Shown here: in pieces, positions 40,037-49,877 of the stretch
Position numbering within the stretch: the stretch's first letter is position 1
Layout of the letters: each line of letters opens with the position of its first letter
Source of the DNA: Pseudomonas cremoricolorata
GTDB taxonomy: Bacteria; Pseudomonadota; Gammaproteobacteria; Pseudomonadales; Pseudomonadaceae
DNA length: 64,000 nt
Reading direction: 5' to 3'
Assembly: GCF_000759535.1 (NCBI RefSeq)
Contig: NZ_CP009455.1
Span: forward strand, 3,224,001-3,288,000
Made by a program: the position numbers and the translations under genes
Notes under the pieces: model-generated
Databases searched by the model: none
Told to the model about the DNA's origin: nothing
The model's input: the letters and a program-made list of their open reading frames with translations, nothing else

Positions 40037-40561
40037 ATGACAACCAAGCAACCCGACTGGGAGGCGATTGAACGTGCCTACCGGGCCGGTTCGCTTTCCA
40101 TCCGCACCATCGCTGAGCGGAACAGCATCAGCGACACCGCGATTCGCGCCAAGGCGAGGAAGAACGGGTGGGCGCGTGACCTCACTGACCAGGTCCGCCA
40201 AGCCGCCAAGGCCAAGCTGGTTCGCACCGAGGTTCGCGCGGGAGGTTCGCACTGCGAACCGCGAACTGACGATGAGATCGTAGAGGAAGCTGCTACCGAG
40301 GCCGCCTCTGTCGTTCTGGCTCACCGCACTGGCCTGGCGAACTGGCGCTCCATTGCCGACAAGCTGTCCGTGGCCCTGGCTGAGATCGATGTCAACGAAG
40401 ACAACTTGGGCGACTTCTCCCGAGCGCTGAACGCGGGCGTCGATGCCCAGCTCAAGGTCATTAAGGGCGAGCGCCAGGCATACGGCCTCGATGCCGAGGA
40501 AGGCGACAAGACGGTCGACACCCTGGCCAGCCTGATGGATGAACTATCGAAGGAAGCCTGA
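40037..40561 (+). CDS. terS: terminase small subunit
   Basis: The 174-aa product has the TerS-type HTH near the N-terminus (IERAYRAGSLSIRTIAERNS, IRAKARKNGWARDL), then a helical oligomerisation region. It recognises phage DNA for packaging and lies directly before the large subunit. Confidence 0.8.
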   Translation: MTTKQPDWEAIERAYRAGSLSIRTIAERNSISDTAIRAKARKNGWARDLTDQVRQAAKAKLVRTEVRAGGSHCEPRTDDEIVEEAATEAASVVLAHRTGLANWRSIADKLSVALAEIDVNEDNLGDFSRALNAGVDAQLKVIKGERQAYGLDAEEGDKTVDTLASLMDELSKEA

Positions 40562-40563
40562 CC

Positions 40564-42051
40564 ATGAAGCCCGAGCACCTGAAACTGCTCCGGGATCGGT
40601 TCTGGCGGCTGAACAACCTGTATTTCATCACGGACAAGCAGGGCAAGAAGGTCCGCTTCCGGATGACGCAGGAGCAGATCGACTACTTCCAGGGGATGCA
40701 CACCCGGAACATCATCCTCAAGGCGCGGCAGTTGGGGTTCACCACCCTGGTCTGCATCGTCCAGCTCGACGCCGCTCTCTTCGAGGCTGCCAAGTGCGCC
40801 TTGATCGCCCACACCCTGAGCGACGCCAAGCGCCTGTTCCGCGAGAAGATCAAGTACGCCTACGACCACCTGCCCAAGGAGATCAAGGCGGCCAACCCGG
40901 CGCGTAACGATGCCGCTGGCGAACTGGTGTTCAGTAAGGGCGGCTCGCTCTACGTGTCCACCTCCTTCCGGGGCGGCACGCTGCGCTACCTGCACGTTTC
41001 CGAGTTCGGGAAGATCTGCGCTAAGTTCCCGCACAAGGCGCGAGAGATCGTCACCGGTGCGTTCGAGGCTGTGGCCGCTGAGTGCTTTGTTACGATCGAG
41101 TCGACGGCAGAGGGACGGGCTGGGTACTTCTTCGACTACAGCCAGTCTGCCGAGAAGCAGCAGTTGGCTGGCGTATCCCTGGGGCTGCTCGACTGGAAGT
41201 TCTTCTTCTTCAGCTGGTGGCGCAACGCGCTGTACTGGTTGGACCCGAACGGCGTGGTCATCCCCGACCGCCTGACCAAGTATTTCGACGACCTGACCGC
41301 CAAGCACGGCATCGTCACCAATCCAGGCCAACGCGCCTGGTACAGCGCCAAGGAAAAGACCCTCGGCGACGACATGAAGCGCGAGTACCCGTCGATCCCT
41401 GCCGAAGCATTCCAGCAGACCATCGAAGGCGCGTACTACGCCAAACAGTTCACCAAGCTCTACGCCGCCCAGCGGATCGGCAAGCTGCCAGACAACAGCC
41501 ATCAGCCCGTGCACACCTTCTGGGACATCGGCGTGGGCGACTCGACGGCGATCTGGTTCGTGCGGATCGTGGGCGAGGAGTTCCACGTCATCGACTTCTA
41601 CCAGAACAGCGGCGAAGGCCTGCGGCACTACATGAAGGTGCTGAAGGATCGTGGATACACCTACGGCGAGCACTGGGGCCCGCACGACATCGATAACCGC
41701 GAGTTTGGTAGCGACGGCAAGACCAGGCGCGAAATCGCGCGTGAGGGCTACGAGATCGACGGACAGCGCTATTCGCTGACCTTCCAAGTGGTGCCCAAGC
41801 TCAGCATCGACGAAGGCATCGAGCAGGCTCGCGAGATCCTACCCCGCTGCGCCTTCGACGAGGCCAAGTGCGAGGAAGGCATCACTGCCCTGGAGAGCTA
41901 CCGCAAGGAGTGGGACGACAAGCGCGGCTGCTGGAAAGACAAGCCGCTCCATGATTGGTCATCCCACCCAGCCGACGCCTTCCGCTACTTCGCCGTAGCC
42001 AAGACCAAACGCTCGCGGGTCGAGCACATACCCGTCACGTTCACATTCTGA
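40564..42051 (+). CDS. terL: terminase large subunit
   Basis: The 495-aa product has a deviant Walker A (ILKARQLGFTT), Walker B (LHVSEFGKI) and the motor-coupling motif (IESTAEG). The RNase-H-like nuclease domain has acidic residues at DIGVGDSTAIW and HPADAFRYF. It drives DNA into the prohead and cuts concatemers. Confidence 0.9.
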   Translation: MKPEHLKLLRDRFWRLNNLYFITDKQGKKVRFRMTQEQIDYFQGMHTRNIILKARQLGFTTLVCIVQLDAALFEAAKCALIAHTLSDAKRLFREKIKYAYDHLPKEIKAANPARNDAAGELVFSKGGSLYVSTSFRGGTLRYLHVSEFGKICAKFPHKAREIVTGAFEAVAAECFVTIESTAEGRAGYFFDYSQSAEKQQLAGVSLGLLDWKFFFFSWWRNALYWLDPNGVVIPDRLTKYFDDLTAKHGIVTNPGQRAWYSAKEKTLGDDMKREYPSIPAEAFQQTIEGAYYAKQFTKLYAAQRIGKLPDNSHQPVHTFWDIGVGDSTAIWFVRIVGEEFHVIDFYQNSGEGLRHYMKVLKDRGYTYGEHWGPHDIDNREFGSDGKTRREIAREGYEIDGQRYSLTFQVVPKLSIDEGIEQAREILPRCAFDEAKCEEGITALESYRKEWDDKRGCWKDKPLHDWSSHPADAFRYFAVAKTKRSRVEHIPVTFTF

Positions 42052-42058
42052 GGCCAGC

Positions 42059-43510
42059 ATGCCGAATTACAGCGCAACCCGGAAGGAGTACAGCGATGCT
42101 CTTCCGAGCTGGCGCCTGGTCAAGCGATGCGTGGCCGGCGCCAGGGAGGTCCGCAAGTGGGACGAATACCTGCCCATGCCGGACCCTACGAATCGGTCGG
42201 ACGAGAACCTGGAGCGCTATCAGCAGCTGAAGAAGCGCGCGATGTTCCTCAACATCACGGGCCGGACGCGCACTGGACTGCTGGGCGCCGTGTTCCGCAA
42301 GACGGCCGAAGTCGACCTGCCGTCTCAGGTCCAGTACCTGCTTGAGAACGCCAGCGGCGACGGTACCAGCCTTGAGCAACTGTCCAAGGATGCTGTGGGC
42401 GAGTGCCTGGATACAGGTCGCGGTGGTTTCCTCACCGATTACCCCAAGATCGAGAGCGACGGGCGCCCGCGCACTAAGGCGGATTCTGGCGGCATGCAGG
42501 CCTGGGTTCACCATTACCCGGCGCTGAGCATCATCAACTGGCGAGAGGACGTGATCCAGGGCCGCAAGCGCCTGGCGCTGGTCGTGCTGCATGAGGTGCT
42601 GAACGAGCCGACCGCTGATGGCTTCGAGTTCAAGCTTGTCGACCAGTATCGCGCCCTGGTGCTGGAGGGTGGCGTCTACAAGCAGCGCGTGTACCGTGAA
42701 GACCAGCCTGATGGCGAGGAAAGCGTCCCGACCGACCACAACGGCAACACGCTCGACCACATCCCGTTCCACTTCTACGGCGCCGAGAACAACGACGCAG
42801 CCATCGATAAGGGTCCGCTCGAAGACATCGCCGACGTGAACATCCTGCACTACGGCAACAGCGCCACAGTGGAGGAGGCCGGGTTCATCGTTTCTCAGCC
42901 CACTTTGTTCATCACCACAGATATCACTCCTGAGGACTTCAAGAAATTTAACCCCAACGGGATACACGTAGGCTCCCAATGCGGTATCAATCTTGGCAAG
43001 ACCGGCACGGCCACGCTCCTCCAGGCTAGGGAAACCCAGTTGGCCCGCGAGCTGATGAAGGACAAAGAGACGCAGATGCAGATGATCGGCGCGCGCATTG
43101 TCCAGCAGGCGGGTGGCGCTGAGACGGCAGAGGCCGTGCGCATCCGCTACAGCTCCGACAACAGCGTGCTGGGCACCATCGCCGGCAACGTGTCCGAGGC
43201 ACTGAAGCTGGCCATCCTGGATGCCGAGCTGTTCATGATCGGCCAGGCCAACATGGACGGCACGGTCTTCTGGCTCAACCAGGAGTTCTTCGACGACCAG
43301 ATGGACGCGCAGATGATCCTGGCTCAAGTCCAGCTGTGGCAGCAGGGCATCATCGCCAAGGCCGACCTGCGCACCAACCTGCGCCAGGCAGGGGCGATCG
43401 AATCGGACCGCACCGACGAGGATATCGACGAAGACATCGAGGCCCAGCCGCCGGTGAGCGGCAGCGATACGGGCAACGACCTGCCACCAGGTGAAGATGA
43501 TGAGCAGTGA
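42059..43510 (+). CDS. portal protein (DUF4055 family)
   Basis: The 483-aa product begins MPNYSATRKEYSDALPSWRL. It has RTGLLGAVFRKTAEVDLPSQ, YPALSIINWREDVIQGRKRL and HIPFHFYGAENNDA, typical of DUF4055 phage portals. It forms the ring through which DNA passes. The end overlaps the next gene. Confidence 0.82.
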   Translation: MPNYSATRKEYSDALPSWRLVKRCVAGAREVRKWDEYLPMPDPTNRSDENLERYQQLKKRAMFLNITGRTRTGLLGAVFRKTAEVDLPSQVQYLLENASGDGTSLEQLSKDAVGECLDTGRGGFLTDYPKIESDGRPRTKADSGGMQAWVHHYPALSIINWREDVIQGRKRLALVVLHEVLNEPTADGFEFKLVDQYRALVLEGGVYKQRVYREDQPDGEESVPTDHNGNTLDHIPFHFYGAENNDAAIDKGPLEDIADVNILHYGNSATVEEAGFIVSQPTLFITTDITPEDFKKFNPNGIHVGSQCGINLGKTGTATLLQARETQLARELMKDKETQMQMIGARIVQQAGGAETAEAVRIRYSSDNSVLGTIAGNVSEALKLAILDAELFMIGQANMDGTVFWLNQEFFDDQMDAQMILAQVQLWQQGIIAKADLRTNLRQAGAIESDRTDEDIDEDIEAQPPVSGSDTGNDLPPGEDDEQ

Positions 43511-44543
43511 AGGCTATCTGGCCGACGCGACCACCCGGCACCAGGTGTACGTGCAGCGATACGCTGGGGGAAACATCAAGCGGGTAGCCAAGTTCATCAC
43601 CAAGGCCATCAGCAGGGCAAGGGAGGCGCTACGCGGCGGGCTGAGCGAATATGGCACCCAACGGTTCAACAGCCAGCTTGGAGCGCTCCAGCGAGACCTG
43701 CAGGGCATCTACAGCGACATGAAGAACCAAGCCATGCTGGACCTTGGCGAGTTCGCCGGCTACGAGGCCTCTTTCAGCGCTCGAATGCTTGGCCAGGTCG
43801 TCACCGCGCTGGTACAGACACATGTGCCATCAGCCGATCTTGTCGCTGCTGCCGCTCTCGCAGACCCGATGCTGCTCGAAGCAAGGGCGGGGGTGCAGCG
43901 CATCAGCATCGCCGGCGCGCTGGACCAATTCGGCACAGCTAAGTCCGCGCAGATCGTGGGAGAGATCCAGATCGGGTCGGCGCTCGGCGAAACAACGCAG
44001 CAGATCAGTCAGCGCTTAACCAGCGTGCACCAGCTCCAGCGGGACCAGGCGTCAGCATTGGTGCGCACCATGACGAACCATGTGGCAAGCACGGCAAGGG
44101 CTGAGACGTTCAAGGCCAACGACGACATCCTGGCCGGCAAGCGCCGCATCGCCACGCTGGACGGTCGCACATCGCCGTTCTGCCGCTCGATCGACAACAC
44201 GGTGGTGCCGTTCAGCGCGCCATCGCCGCCTTTCCACTGGAACTGCCGGACTTCAGAGATACCAGTCCTCAAACCTTTGTTCGAGCGGGAGATTCCCGGC
44301 TCGGGCAGGCCGGCAGTAGGCCCGGATGGTGCTGAGCAGGTGTCGAGCAAGACCACCTACCAGCAATGGCTCGCCCGCCAGCCTGCCGCGTTCCAGATCG
44401 ATGTCCTGGGCCCGGCCCGCTACAAGCTGTTCAGCAAGGGCCAGCTCACCCTGGACCGGTTCGTCGACGACAGCGGCCACCAGATCACGCTGGACGAGCT
44501 AAGGCAGCTTGAACCGCGCGCCTTCGAGCGTGCAGGAATTTGA
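43500..44543 (+). CDS. head morphogenesis protein (SPP1 gp7 / Mu F-like)
   Basis: ATG 43500 has AGGTGA at 5 nt; an ATG three nt earlier is also possible. The 347-aa product has the Mu F-type end: ARAETFKANDDILAGKRRIA, LDGRTSPFCRSIDN and FHWNCRTSEIPVL. It is a minor head protein that follows portal in many phages. Confidence 0.82.
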   Translation: MSSEGYLADATTRHQVYVQRYAGGNIKRVAKFITKAISRAREALRGGLSEYGTQRFNSQLGALQRDLQGIYSDMKNQAMLDLGEFAGYEASFSARMLGQVVTALVQTHVPSADLVAAAALADPMLLEARAGVQRISIAGALDQFGTAKSAQIVGEIQIGSALGETTQQISQRLTSVHQLQRDQASALVRTMTNHVASTARAETFKANDDILAGKRRIATLDGRTSPFCRSIDNTVVPFSAPSPPFHWNCRTSEIPVLKPLFEREIPGSGRPAVGPDGAEQVSSKTTYQQWLARQPAAFQIDVLGPARYKLFSKGQLTLDRFVDDSGHQITLDELRQLEPRAFERAGI

Positions 44544-44547
44544 ACAG

Positions 44548-44569
44548 CCGGCCATGAGCCGGTTTTTTT
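44548..44569 (+). terminator. terminator after head morphogenesis gene
   Basis: CCGGC, 5-nt loop, GCCGG, then seven T residues. Confidence 0.75.
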
Positions 44570-44611
44570 ACGCCCGCGGCTGAGCCAACGGCAAATCATC
44601 CGGGGGATGAC

Positions 44612-45319
44612 ATGAAATACCTGATCGACAAAGCAGCATTCGATGCACTCGAGCCAGCCCTGCAAGCGCTGTACAAGGCCCAAGGCGATAACTACGTGCT
44701 GACGGTAGAGGGCTTGCCGCAGAACGAGGACTTGGAAGGCCTCAAGCGCCAGAACCAGACCCTGCTCGACGAAGCGAAGGCGGCCAAACAGCGCGCCCGG
44801 GATGCTGAGCAGCAGCGAGAGCAGCAAGCCGTGGAGGCTGCGAAGGCAAAGGGCGATTACGAGTCGCTCTACGCCAGCAGCGAGCAAGCCCTGGCCGCCG
44901 AGCGCCAGAAGCTGGCAGACCTGCAGGCCGGCATCGAGAAGCGCGACCTGAGCGGTGCGGCCTCCAAGGTCGCGGCCCAGATCGCTGACGGACCGAACGC
45001 CGAGATCCTGGCCGAGTTCCTCGAGCGCCGGCTGCGCATTGTCGATGGCCAGGTACGTGTCACCGACTCCAGCGGCAACCTCACGGTTTCGACGCTGGAG
45101 CAGTTGGGCAAAGAGTTTCAGGAAGAGCCGCGCTACGCATCCCTGGTGCGCGGATCTCAGGCGGGTGGCGGCGGGGCCGCTGGTTCGCCGGGTGGCGGGG
45201 CCGCCCCGAAGTGGGAAGAACTGAGCGGCATGGAGCGTGTAGAGCTCCGCCGAAATAACCCTGCCGAGCATGCGCGCCTGAAGGAAGCGCATGAAAAGGC
45301 CTCGAAAAAAGGAAAGTAA
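44612..45319 (+). CDS. putative scaffold protein
   Basis: The 235-aa product has a short N-terminal domain, a long charged coiled coil (about residues 40-105) and a Gly-rich linker (GSQAGGGGAAGSPGGGAAP). A basic C-terminus (HARLKEAHEKASKKGK) could bind capsid protein. It lies just before the capsid gene, the usual scaffold place. Confidence 0.7.
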   Translation: MKYLIDKAAFDALEPALQALYKAQGDNYVLTVEGLPQNEDLEGLKRQNQTLLDEAKAAKQRARDAEQQREQQAVEAAKAKGDYESLYASSEQALAAERQKLADLQAGIEKRDLSGAASKVAAQIADGPNAEILAEFLERRLRIVDGQVRVTDSSGNLTVSTLEQLGKEFQEEPRYASLVRGSQAGGGGAAGSPGGGAAPKWEELSGMERVELRRNNPAEHARLKEAHEKASKKGK

Positions 45320-45322
45320 CCA

Positions 45323-46354
45323 ATGCCAACCATCCTATCGGACGTGGTATTCCGCGACGAGCTGCGCGACTACATGCGCGTCAACACCGTCGAGAAGACC
45401 GCGTTCTTCCAGTCCGGCATCCTGGTAAGCAACAGCGATATGTCGCAGCTGCTGGCCAGCCCGTCCAACACCTTCACCATCCCGTGGTGGGTCGACCTGG
45501 ATGCGTCCATCGAGTCGAACTACTCGAACGACGTTTACACCGACATCGCGGTTCCGCTGGCGGTGACCAGCGCCGAAATGCAGGCCCGCGCCGCCTACCT
45601 GAACGAAGGCTGGGCTGCGATGAACCTGGTGAAGAACATCACCAACCAAGATCCGCTGGACTTCGTGGCCAGCCGCCTGACCAGCTACTGGCAGCGCGTA
45701 GCCCAGCGCCGGACCATTGCCACGGTTGTCGGTATCTACAACGGCAACGTTGCCGGCAACGACGGTGACATGGTGGTGGACGCTGGCGGCCCGATCACAG
45801 CAGCTTCGGTGATCCGTGCTCGGGCAACCATGGGCGACTACACCCCGCAGATCGTCACCCCGAACGGTACCAAGGCACTTAGTTCGATCGTGATGCATTC
45901 GGCGGTCTATGCAGAACTGTCGATCCTGAACCTGATCGACTTCACCCCTATCGCCGACCAGGTTCCTGAGTTCGGCCGCTACCAGAACATGCTGGTGGTG
46001 ATTGACGATGGCATGCCGGTCATTGGCACTGGTGCAGACGCCAAGTACCTGTCGATCATCTTCGGGCCAGGCGCCATCGGTTACGCGGAAGAGCAGGACG
46101 AGAACGACATCGCCTACGACCGCGAAGAGGCCCGCGGCAACGGTGGCGGTGCTGAAACCCTGTGGACCCGTCGCAACTTCGTTGTGCACCCGCTGGGCTA
46201 CTCGTTCCTGTCGGCGACCATCACCGGAACCCCAGGCACCACCCGTCCGGTATCGGCCAACTGGTCCGACCTGGCCCTGGCTACCAACTGGCAGCGCAAG
46301 TGGGCGCGTAAGCAGGTGCCGCTGGCGTTCATCACTTCCACCCTGGGCTCGTAA
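45323..46354 (+). CDS. major capsid protein
   Basis: The 343-aa product (MPTILSDVVFRDELRDYMRV) has the middle NLVKNITNQDPLDFVASRLT. This and the C-terminal WTRRNFVVHPLGYSFL match phage capsid proteins of this coat family. The order scaffold-capsid-connector supports the call. Confidence 0.85.
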   Translation: MPTILSDVVFRDELRDYMRVNTVEKTAFFQSGILVSNSDMSQLLASPSNTFTIPWWVDLDASIESNYSNDVYTDIAVPLAVTSAEMQARAAYLNEGWAAMNLVKNITNQDPLDFVASRLTSYWQRVAQRRTIATVVGIYNGNVAGNDGDMVVDAGGPITAASVIRARATMGDYTPQIVTPNGTKALSSIVMHSAVYAELSILNLIDFTPIADQVPEFGRYQNMLVVIDDGMPVIGTGADAKYLSIIFGPGAIGYAEEQDENDIAYDREEARGNGGGAETLWTRRNFVVHPLGYSFLSATITGTPGTTRPVSANWSDLALATNWQRKWARKQVPLAFITSTLGS

Positions 46355-46378
46355 CAGAGCCCTTTCGAGGAGATCACC

Positions 46379-46804
46379 ATGGCACTTGCAAAGGACAACT
46401 ACATCGACCCGGAAAGTAAAGCTCGCTGGGGCTTCGGTGGTACGGCTGGAAAAATCATCGTGGGCCCAGAAACCGTTGGTGAAACAGGCGGTGTAGACCA
46501 TGTCCGCACCGAACCGGACAACCCAGGGGCTCATGGGAACGGCGGCGGCGCAGAGCAGGTTGAACAGCTCCAGCGCGCCAATGCCCAGCTGGCGGCCGAG
46601 AGGGAAGATCTGCAGAAGCAGCTGCAGTCCCTCCAGCAAGCAGACCAAGAGCGGCAGGCACGCGACAAGGAAGAGCAGGACCGGCTGGCGGCCGAGAAGG
46701 AAATCGACGAGCTGAAGGCCAAGCTCGACGCCGCCAACGTCAGCTACCGCGCCAACGCGTCGAAAGAGTCGCTGCAGAAGCTGGTAGACGACCTGCCGAA
46801 GTAA
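46379..46804 (+). CDS. phage head protein with coiled coil and HeH domain, 141 aa
   Basis: A structured N-terminus is followed by a coiled coil (LQRANAQLAAEREDLQKQLQ) and a C-terminal HeH/LEM-like segment (ELKAKLDAANVSYRANASKE). It sits between capsid and connector genes, so a decoration or accessory role is possible. Confidence 0.55.
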   Translation: MALAKDNYIDPESKARWGFGGTAGKIIVGPETVGETGGVDHVRTEPDNPGAHGNGGGAEQVEQLQRANAQLAAEREDLQKQLQSLQQADQERQARDKEEQDRLAAEKEIDELKAKLDAANVSYRANASKESLQKLVDDLPK

Positions 46805-46843
46805 CGCCGGGGCTTCGGCCCCACTCATTCAAGCGGAGGCCTG

Positions 46844-47236
46844 ATGGCTACGTACATCACCGTGGCGGACGTTGACGCCCTCCTTGGCAGCGCCTGGTCG
46901 CCCGAGGAAAAGAAGGCGCTGGCGGTCATGCAGGCCAACGCATACCTCACCTCGCTCAGTCTGGTGGGCATCGACATGGATGCCATTCCGGAAGAGGTGA
47001 AGATGGCCGGCGCGCAGCTTGCCCAGGCCGCTGCCGCCGGCACGCTCTACCAGCAGCACACCGAAGGCTCGCTGGAGGCCAAGACCGTCAAGGCTGGATC
47101 GGTATCGACCAGTCGCACCTACGCATCACTCGACCGCACCAGCGCCAGCGCGCAGCCCGAGGCGATCCAGTTCGCCTTGGTCCTCCTGACGCCCTGGCGC
47201 GGCAATGCATTCAGCTTCGCCGTGAACAGGGGGTGA
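46844..47236 (+). CDS. head-tail connector, DnaT-like domain family
   Basis: MATYITVADVDALLGSAWSP and ALAVMQANAYLTSLSLVGID, with helical repeats, match the phage family annotated as DnaT-like. In this position it is most likely an adaptor fitted below the portal. Confidence 0.65.
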   Translation: MATYITVADVDALLGSAWSPEEKKALAVMQANAYLTSLSLVGIDMDAIPEEVKMAGAQLAQAAAAGTLYQQHTEGSLEAKTVKAGSVSTSRTYASLDRTSASAQPEAIQFALVLLTPWRGNAFSFAVNRG

Positions 47237-47239
47237 GCC

Positions 47240-47620
47240 GTGGGCCTGCGCAATGACATCCAGGTCGATCTGGCTGCTGCCTTCGACGAAGACCTGGCAG
47301 ACGCTGTCGTAGCGTTCACTGGACATTACCTCGGCCCAGGCGAGACCGACCCGCTGACCGAGATCAGCACGCGCCAGCAGGTCACCTACACCGGGCGCGG
47401 CGTGCTCGACGAGTACGACAGCCGGCGCATCGACGGCATCAACATCATGTCCGGCGATGTGCTGCTGATCTGCCTGGCCAACGAGGTGACCGACCTCCCG
47501 GCCATAGGGCACCGGATCACCGCTGCCGACCTGATCACAGGCGAGCCAGTCACCTACGAGGTGGTCAAACCCGGAATTGACCCGGCCAAAGCCCACTATG
47601 AGATCCAGCTGAGGAGGTAG
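47240..47620 (+). CDS. head-tail joining protein, 126 aa
   Basis: A GTG start follows the preceding stop by 3 nt. The beta-rich product ends VVKPGIDPAKAHYEIQLRR, as in head-closure proteins (stopper). Assignment is by position and size. Confidence 0.6.
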   Translation: MGLRNDIQVDLAAAFDEDLADAVVAFTGHYLGPGETDPLTEISTRQQVTYTGRGVLDEYDSRRIDGINIMSGDVLLICLANEVTDLPAIGHRITAADLITGEPVTYEVVKPGIDPAKAHYEIQLRR

Positions 47621-47622
47621 TC

Positions 47623-48183
47623 ATGGCCAAGCCCAAGGGCAGGGGATGGACTACGCCGCCGACGCTATTCCGCGAGGAGGTAGACGAAGCGGTCGCCACT
47701 CGATCGCGCGTCATCGCAATGGCCCTTCTCCGCGAGATCGTGACTCGCTCACCGGTCGGCAATCCTGATCTGTGGCAGGCGAACCGCGCCCAGAAGTCGA
47801 AGAACCTGGCCTTGGCCGATGCCTACGACGCCCGCGCGCTTGCTGCTGGACGTAAAAAGCTGACCAAGAAGGAGCGGGACCAGAACTATTTCGTCAACGA
47901 TTTGGCAGCCGGTAAGGGCTACATCGGCGGCCGCTTCCGGGGCAACAACTTCGTCACGGTTGGCGCACCGAGTGACGCCCAGCTCGACGTCATCGACAAG
48001 GTCGGCAGCGCAACCATCGCGAATGGCGAGGCTGCACTGCAAGGGCTTCAGGCTTACACCCTGGTCTACATCCAGAACAATCTGCCATACGCAGAGAAAC
48101 TGGAGGATGGCCACTCAACCCAGGCGCCAGGCGGCATCTACGCGGTCTCATTCAATGGCGTTGCACAGGCCTACAGCACATGA
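47623..48183 (+). CDS. tail completion/neck protein, HK97 gp10-like
   Basis: The 186-aa product has the gp10-type sequence VIAMALLREIVTRSPVGNPD and ends NNLPYAEKLEDGHSTQAPGG. It overlaps the tail terminator gene by 4 nt. Confidence 0.75.
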   Translation: MAKPKGRGWTTPPTLFREEVDEAVATRSRVIAMALLREIVTRSPVGNPDLWQANRAQKSKNLALADAYDARALAAGRKKLTKKERDQNYFVNDLAAGKGYIGGRFRGNNFVTVGAPSDAQLDVIDKVGSATIANGEAALQGLQAYTLVYIQNNLPYAEKLEDGHSTQAPGGIYAVSFNGVAQAYST

Positions 48184-48587
48184 CCCTCGAACAGATTCGG
48201 GACATCATCATCGTCAGGATGAGCGAATGGATTGGCCTGCCCCGGAAAGACATAACCTACCCCAACGACCGAGATGGACCATTCGATGCGAAGGGCCGCG
48301 CACTCTGGGCCAGATTTAATCATGTGCCAGGCCTTCCGAGCTCGCCTGAGATCGGCGCGGGGCCAGTTGTACGGCGCACCGGCCTGATAATCGTCCAGCT
48401 TTTTGTGCCGCTCGACACTGGCGACCTCGCCATCACCCGAGCCGCTGACACACTGGTCAGCCACTTCCAGTTCTACACCGCGCCTGACGCCCAATTCGAG
48501 TGCTTCGAGGCCTCGGCAGCCGTGATCGGTAACGAGGGCAATGGCTGGTGGCAGGTCAACGTTTCGATCCCCTACCGAGCCTATTGA
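48180..48587 (+). CDS. tail terminator (DUF4128 family)
   Basis: The 135-aa product has LEQIRDIIIVRMSEWIGLPR and the family ending WWQVNVSIPYRAY. It caps the growing tail tube. Confidence 0.75.
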   Translation: MTLEQIRDIIIVRMSEWIGLPRKDITYPNDRDGPFDAKGRALWARFNHVPGLPSSPEIGAGPVVRRTGLIIVQLFVPLDTGDLAITRAADTLVSHFQFYTAPDAQFECFEASAAVIGNEGNGWWQVNVSIPYRAY

Positions 48588-48601
48588 GGCTCGCAACATT
48601 C

Positions 48602-48624
48602 ACCGCCGCCTGGCGGTTTTTTTT
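48602..48624 (+). terminator. terminator before tail tube gene
   Basis: ACCGCC, 4-nt loop, GGCGGT, then eight T residues. Confidence 0.75.
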
Positions 48625-48649
48625 CGCCTGTCGATAGGAGAAACGCCCG

Positions 48650-49819
48650 ATGAGCAGCGGCGCCAAGGTCCAAACAGCATTCATCCGTGAGATCACGCCG
48701 GGCGTCACCCCGCCAGGCCCATGGAGCGTGCTCACCCGTATCAGCTTCGGGTTGATGCCCACCTACAACACCGAAGAGAACAACGAAATCGGCTTCACGC
48801 GCATGGCGCAGGGCACCACCCAGACCACCGTCGACGTAGGCGGCGATGTTGAGACCAAATGGCGCTACGGCGTCCTCGACGATCTGCTGGCATCCTGCTT
48901 CGGTAGCGAATGGGTCAACGACACCCTGACCATGGGCGACAAGCGCATCACGTTCTCTGTGGCGTCCTACGCGACAGATATCGGCGTTGCCGGCGTTGCT
49001 CGCGGCGCGCAAGTCTCAACCATGGCTTTCGATTTCCCCGGTGACAATGAGATCACCGTCACCACGACCCTGGCGGCGCGAGGATGGGATGACAAGGGCG
49101 ACAACACGTCTTATATCGTCAATGCCCAGACCGAGCAGAGCCAGCGCCGCTACACCTTCAAGGACATCAGCGGCCTGAAGATCAACGGAGTACAGGTGGG
49201 CGAAGACAACGCCTGCGTCGACAGCTTCAACCTGCAGTTCGACAACGAGGTGCAGACCCAGCGCTGCATCGGCAACGGCAGCCCTTACCCCGGCAACATC
49301 ATCCCAACCCGGTTCACGCCGTCCGGCTCGATCACGATTGCCTGGTCGAAGATGGCTTACAACCTCTGGCGGGCCCAGCAAAACGGCGATGCGATCAGGC
49401 TCGAGTTCACCGTTGCCAACGCCGATGGCGGCTATGACTTCGTGATCCCTGAACTGGAAGTGACCGGCGACTGGCCGGACGGTGGCGCGACCGACATCAT
49501 CCAGGTCGAGCTCAACTTCACCGCCCGCCGCGTACCGCCGACCATCACTCGTCTGCCGGCGCCGGTAGCCATTGGCACCGTGACCATCACCCCAGAGACG
49601 TTGTCGGTCAAGGTGGGCGCTACCGCGGACCTGGAAGTGGTCGTGACCCCGACGGGCGCCAGCCAAGCCGTGCGCTGGACTACCTCCGACGCAACGGTTG
49701 CCACGGTGAGCGAAACCGGCCTGGTCACTGGCGTGAAGGTCGGCACTGCAACCATCACCGCCACCAGTGTTGCCGACGGCACCAAGACCGACACCAGTGC
49801 AGTGACCGTCACCGCCTAA
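48650..49819 (+). CDS. major tail tube protein with C-terminal Big2 Ig-like domain
   Basis: Residues 1-300 resemble siphophage tail tube proteins (QTAFIREITPGVTPPGPWSV). Residues about 306-389 form a bacterial Ig-like (Big2) domain: TITPETLSVKVGATADLEVV, WTTSDATVATVSETGLVTGV and GTATITATS. Such domains decorate the tail surface and may touch the host cell. Confidence 0.85.
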   Translation: MSSGAKVQTAFIREITPGVTPPGPWSVLTRISFGLMPTYNTEENNEIGFTRMAQGTTQTTVDVGGDVETKWRYGVLDDLLASCFGSEWVNDTLTMGDKRITFSVASYATDIGVAGVARGAQVSTMAFDFPGDNEITVTTTLAARGWDDKGDNTSYIVNAQTEQSQRRYTFKDISGLKINGVQVGEDNACVDSFNLQFDNEVQTQRCIGNGSPYPGNIIPTRFTPSGSITIAWSKMAYNLWRAQQNGDAIRLEFTVANADGGYDFVIPELEVTGDWPDGGATDIIQVELNFTARRVPPTITRLPAPVAIGTVTITPETLSVKVGATADLEVVVTPTGASQAVRWTTSDATVATVSETGLVTGVKVGTATITATSVADGTKTDTSAVTVTA

Positions 49820-49877
49820 CCCCTTCGCCTGGCGCGCCCTGCGGTGCGTGCTGGGCCATTTACCGCAGAGGAATACC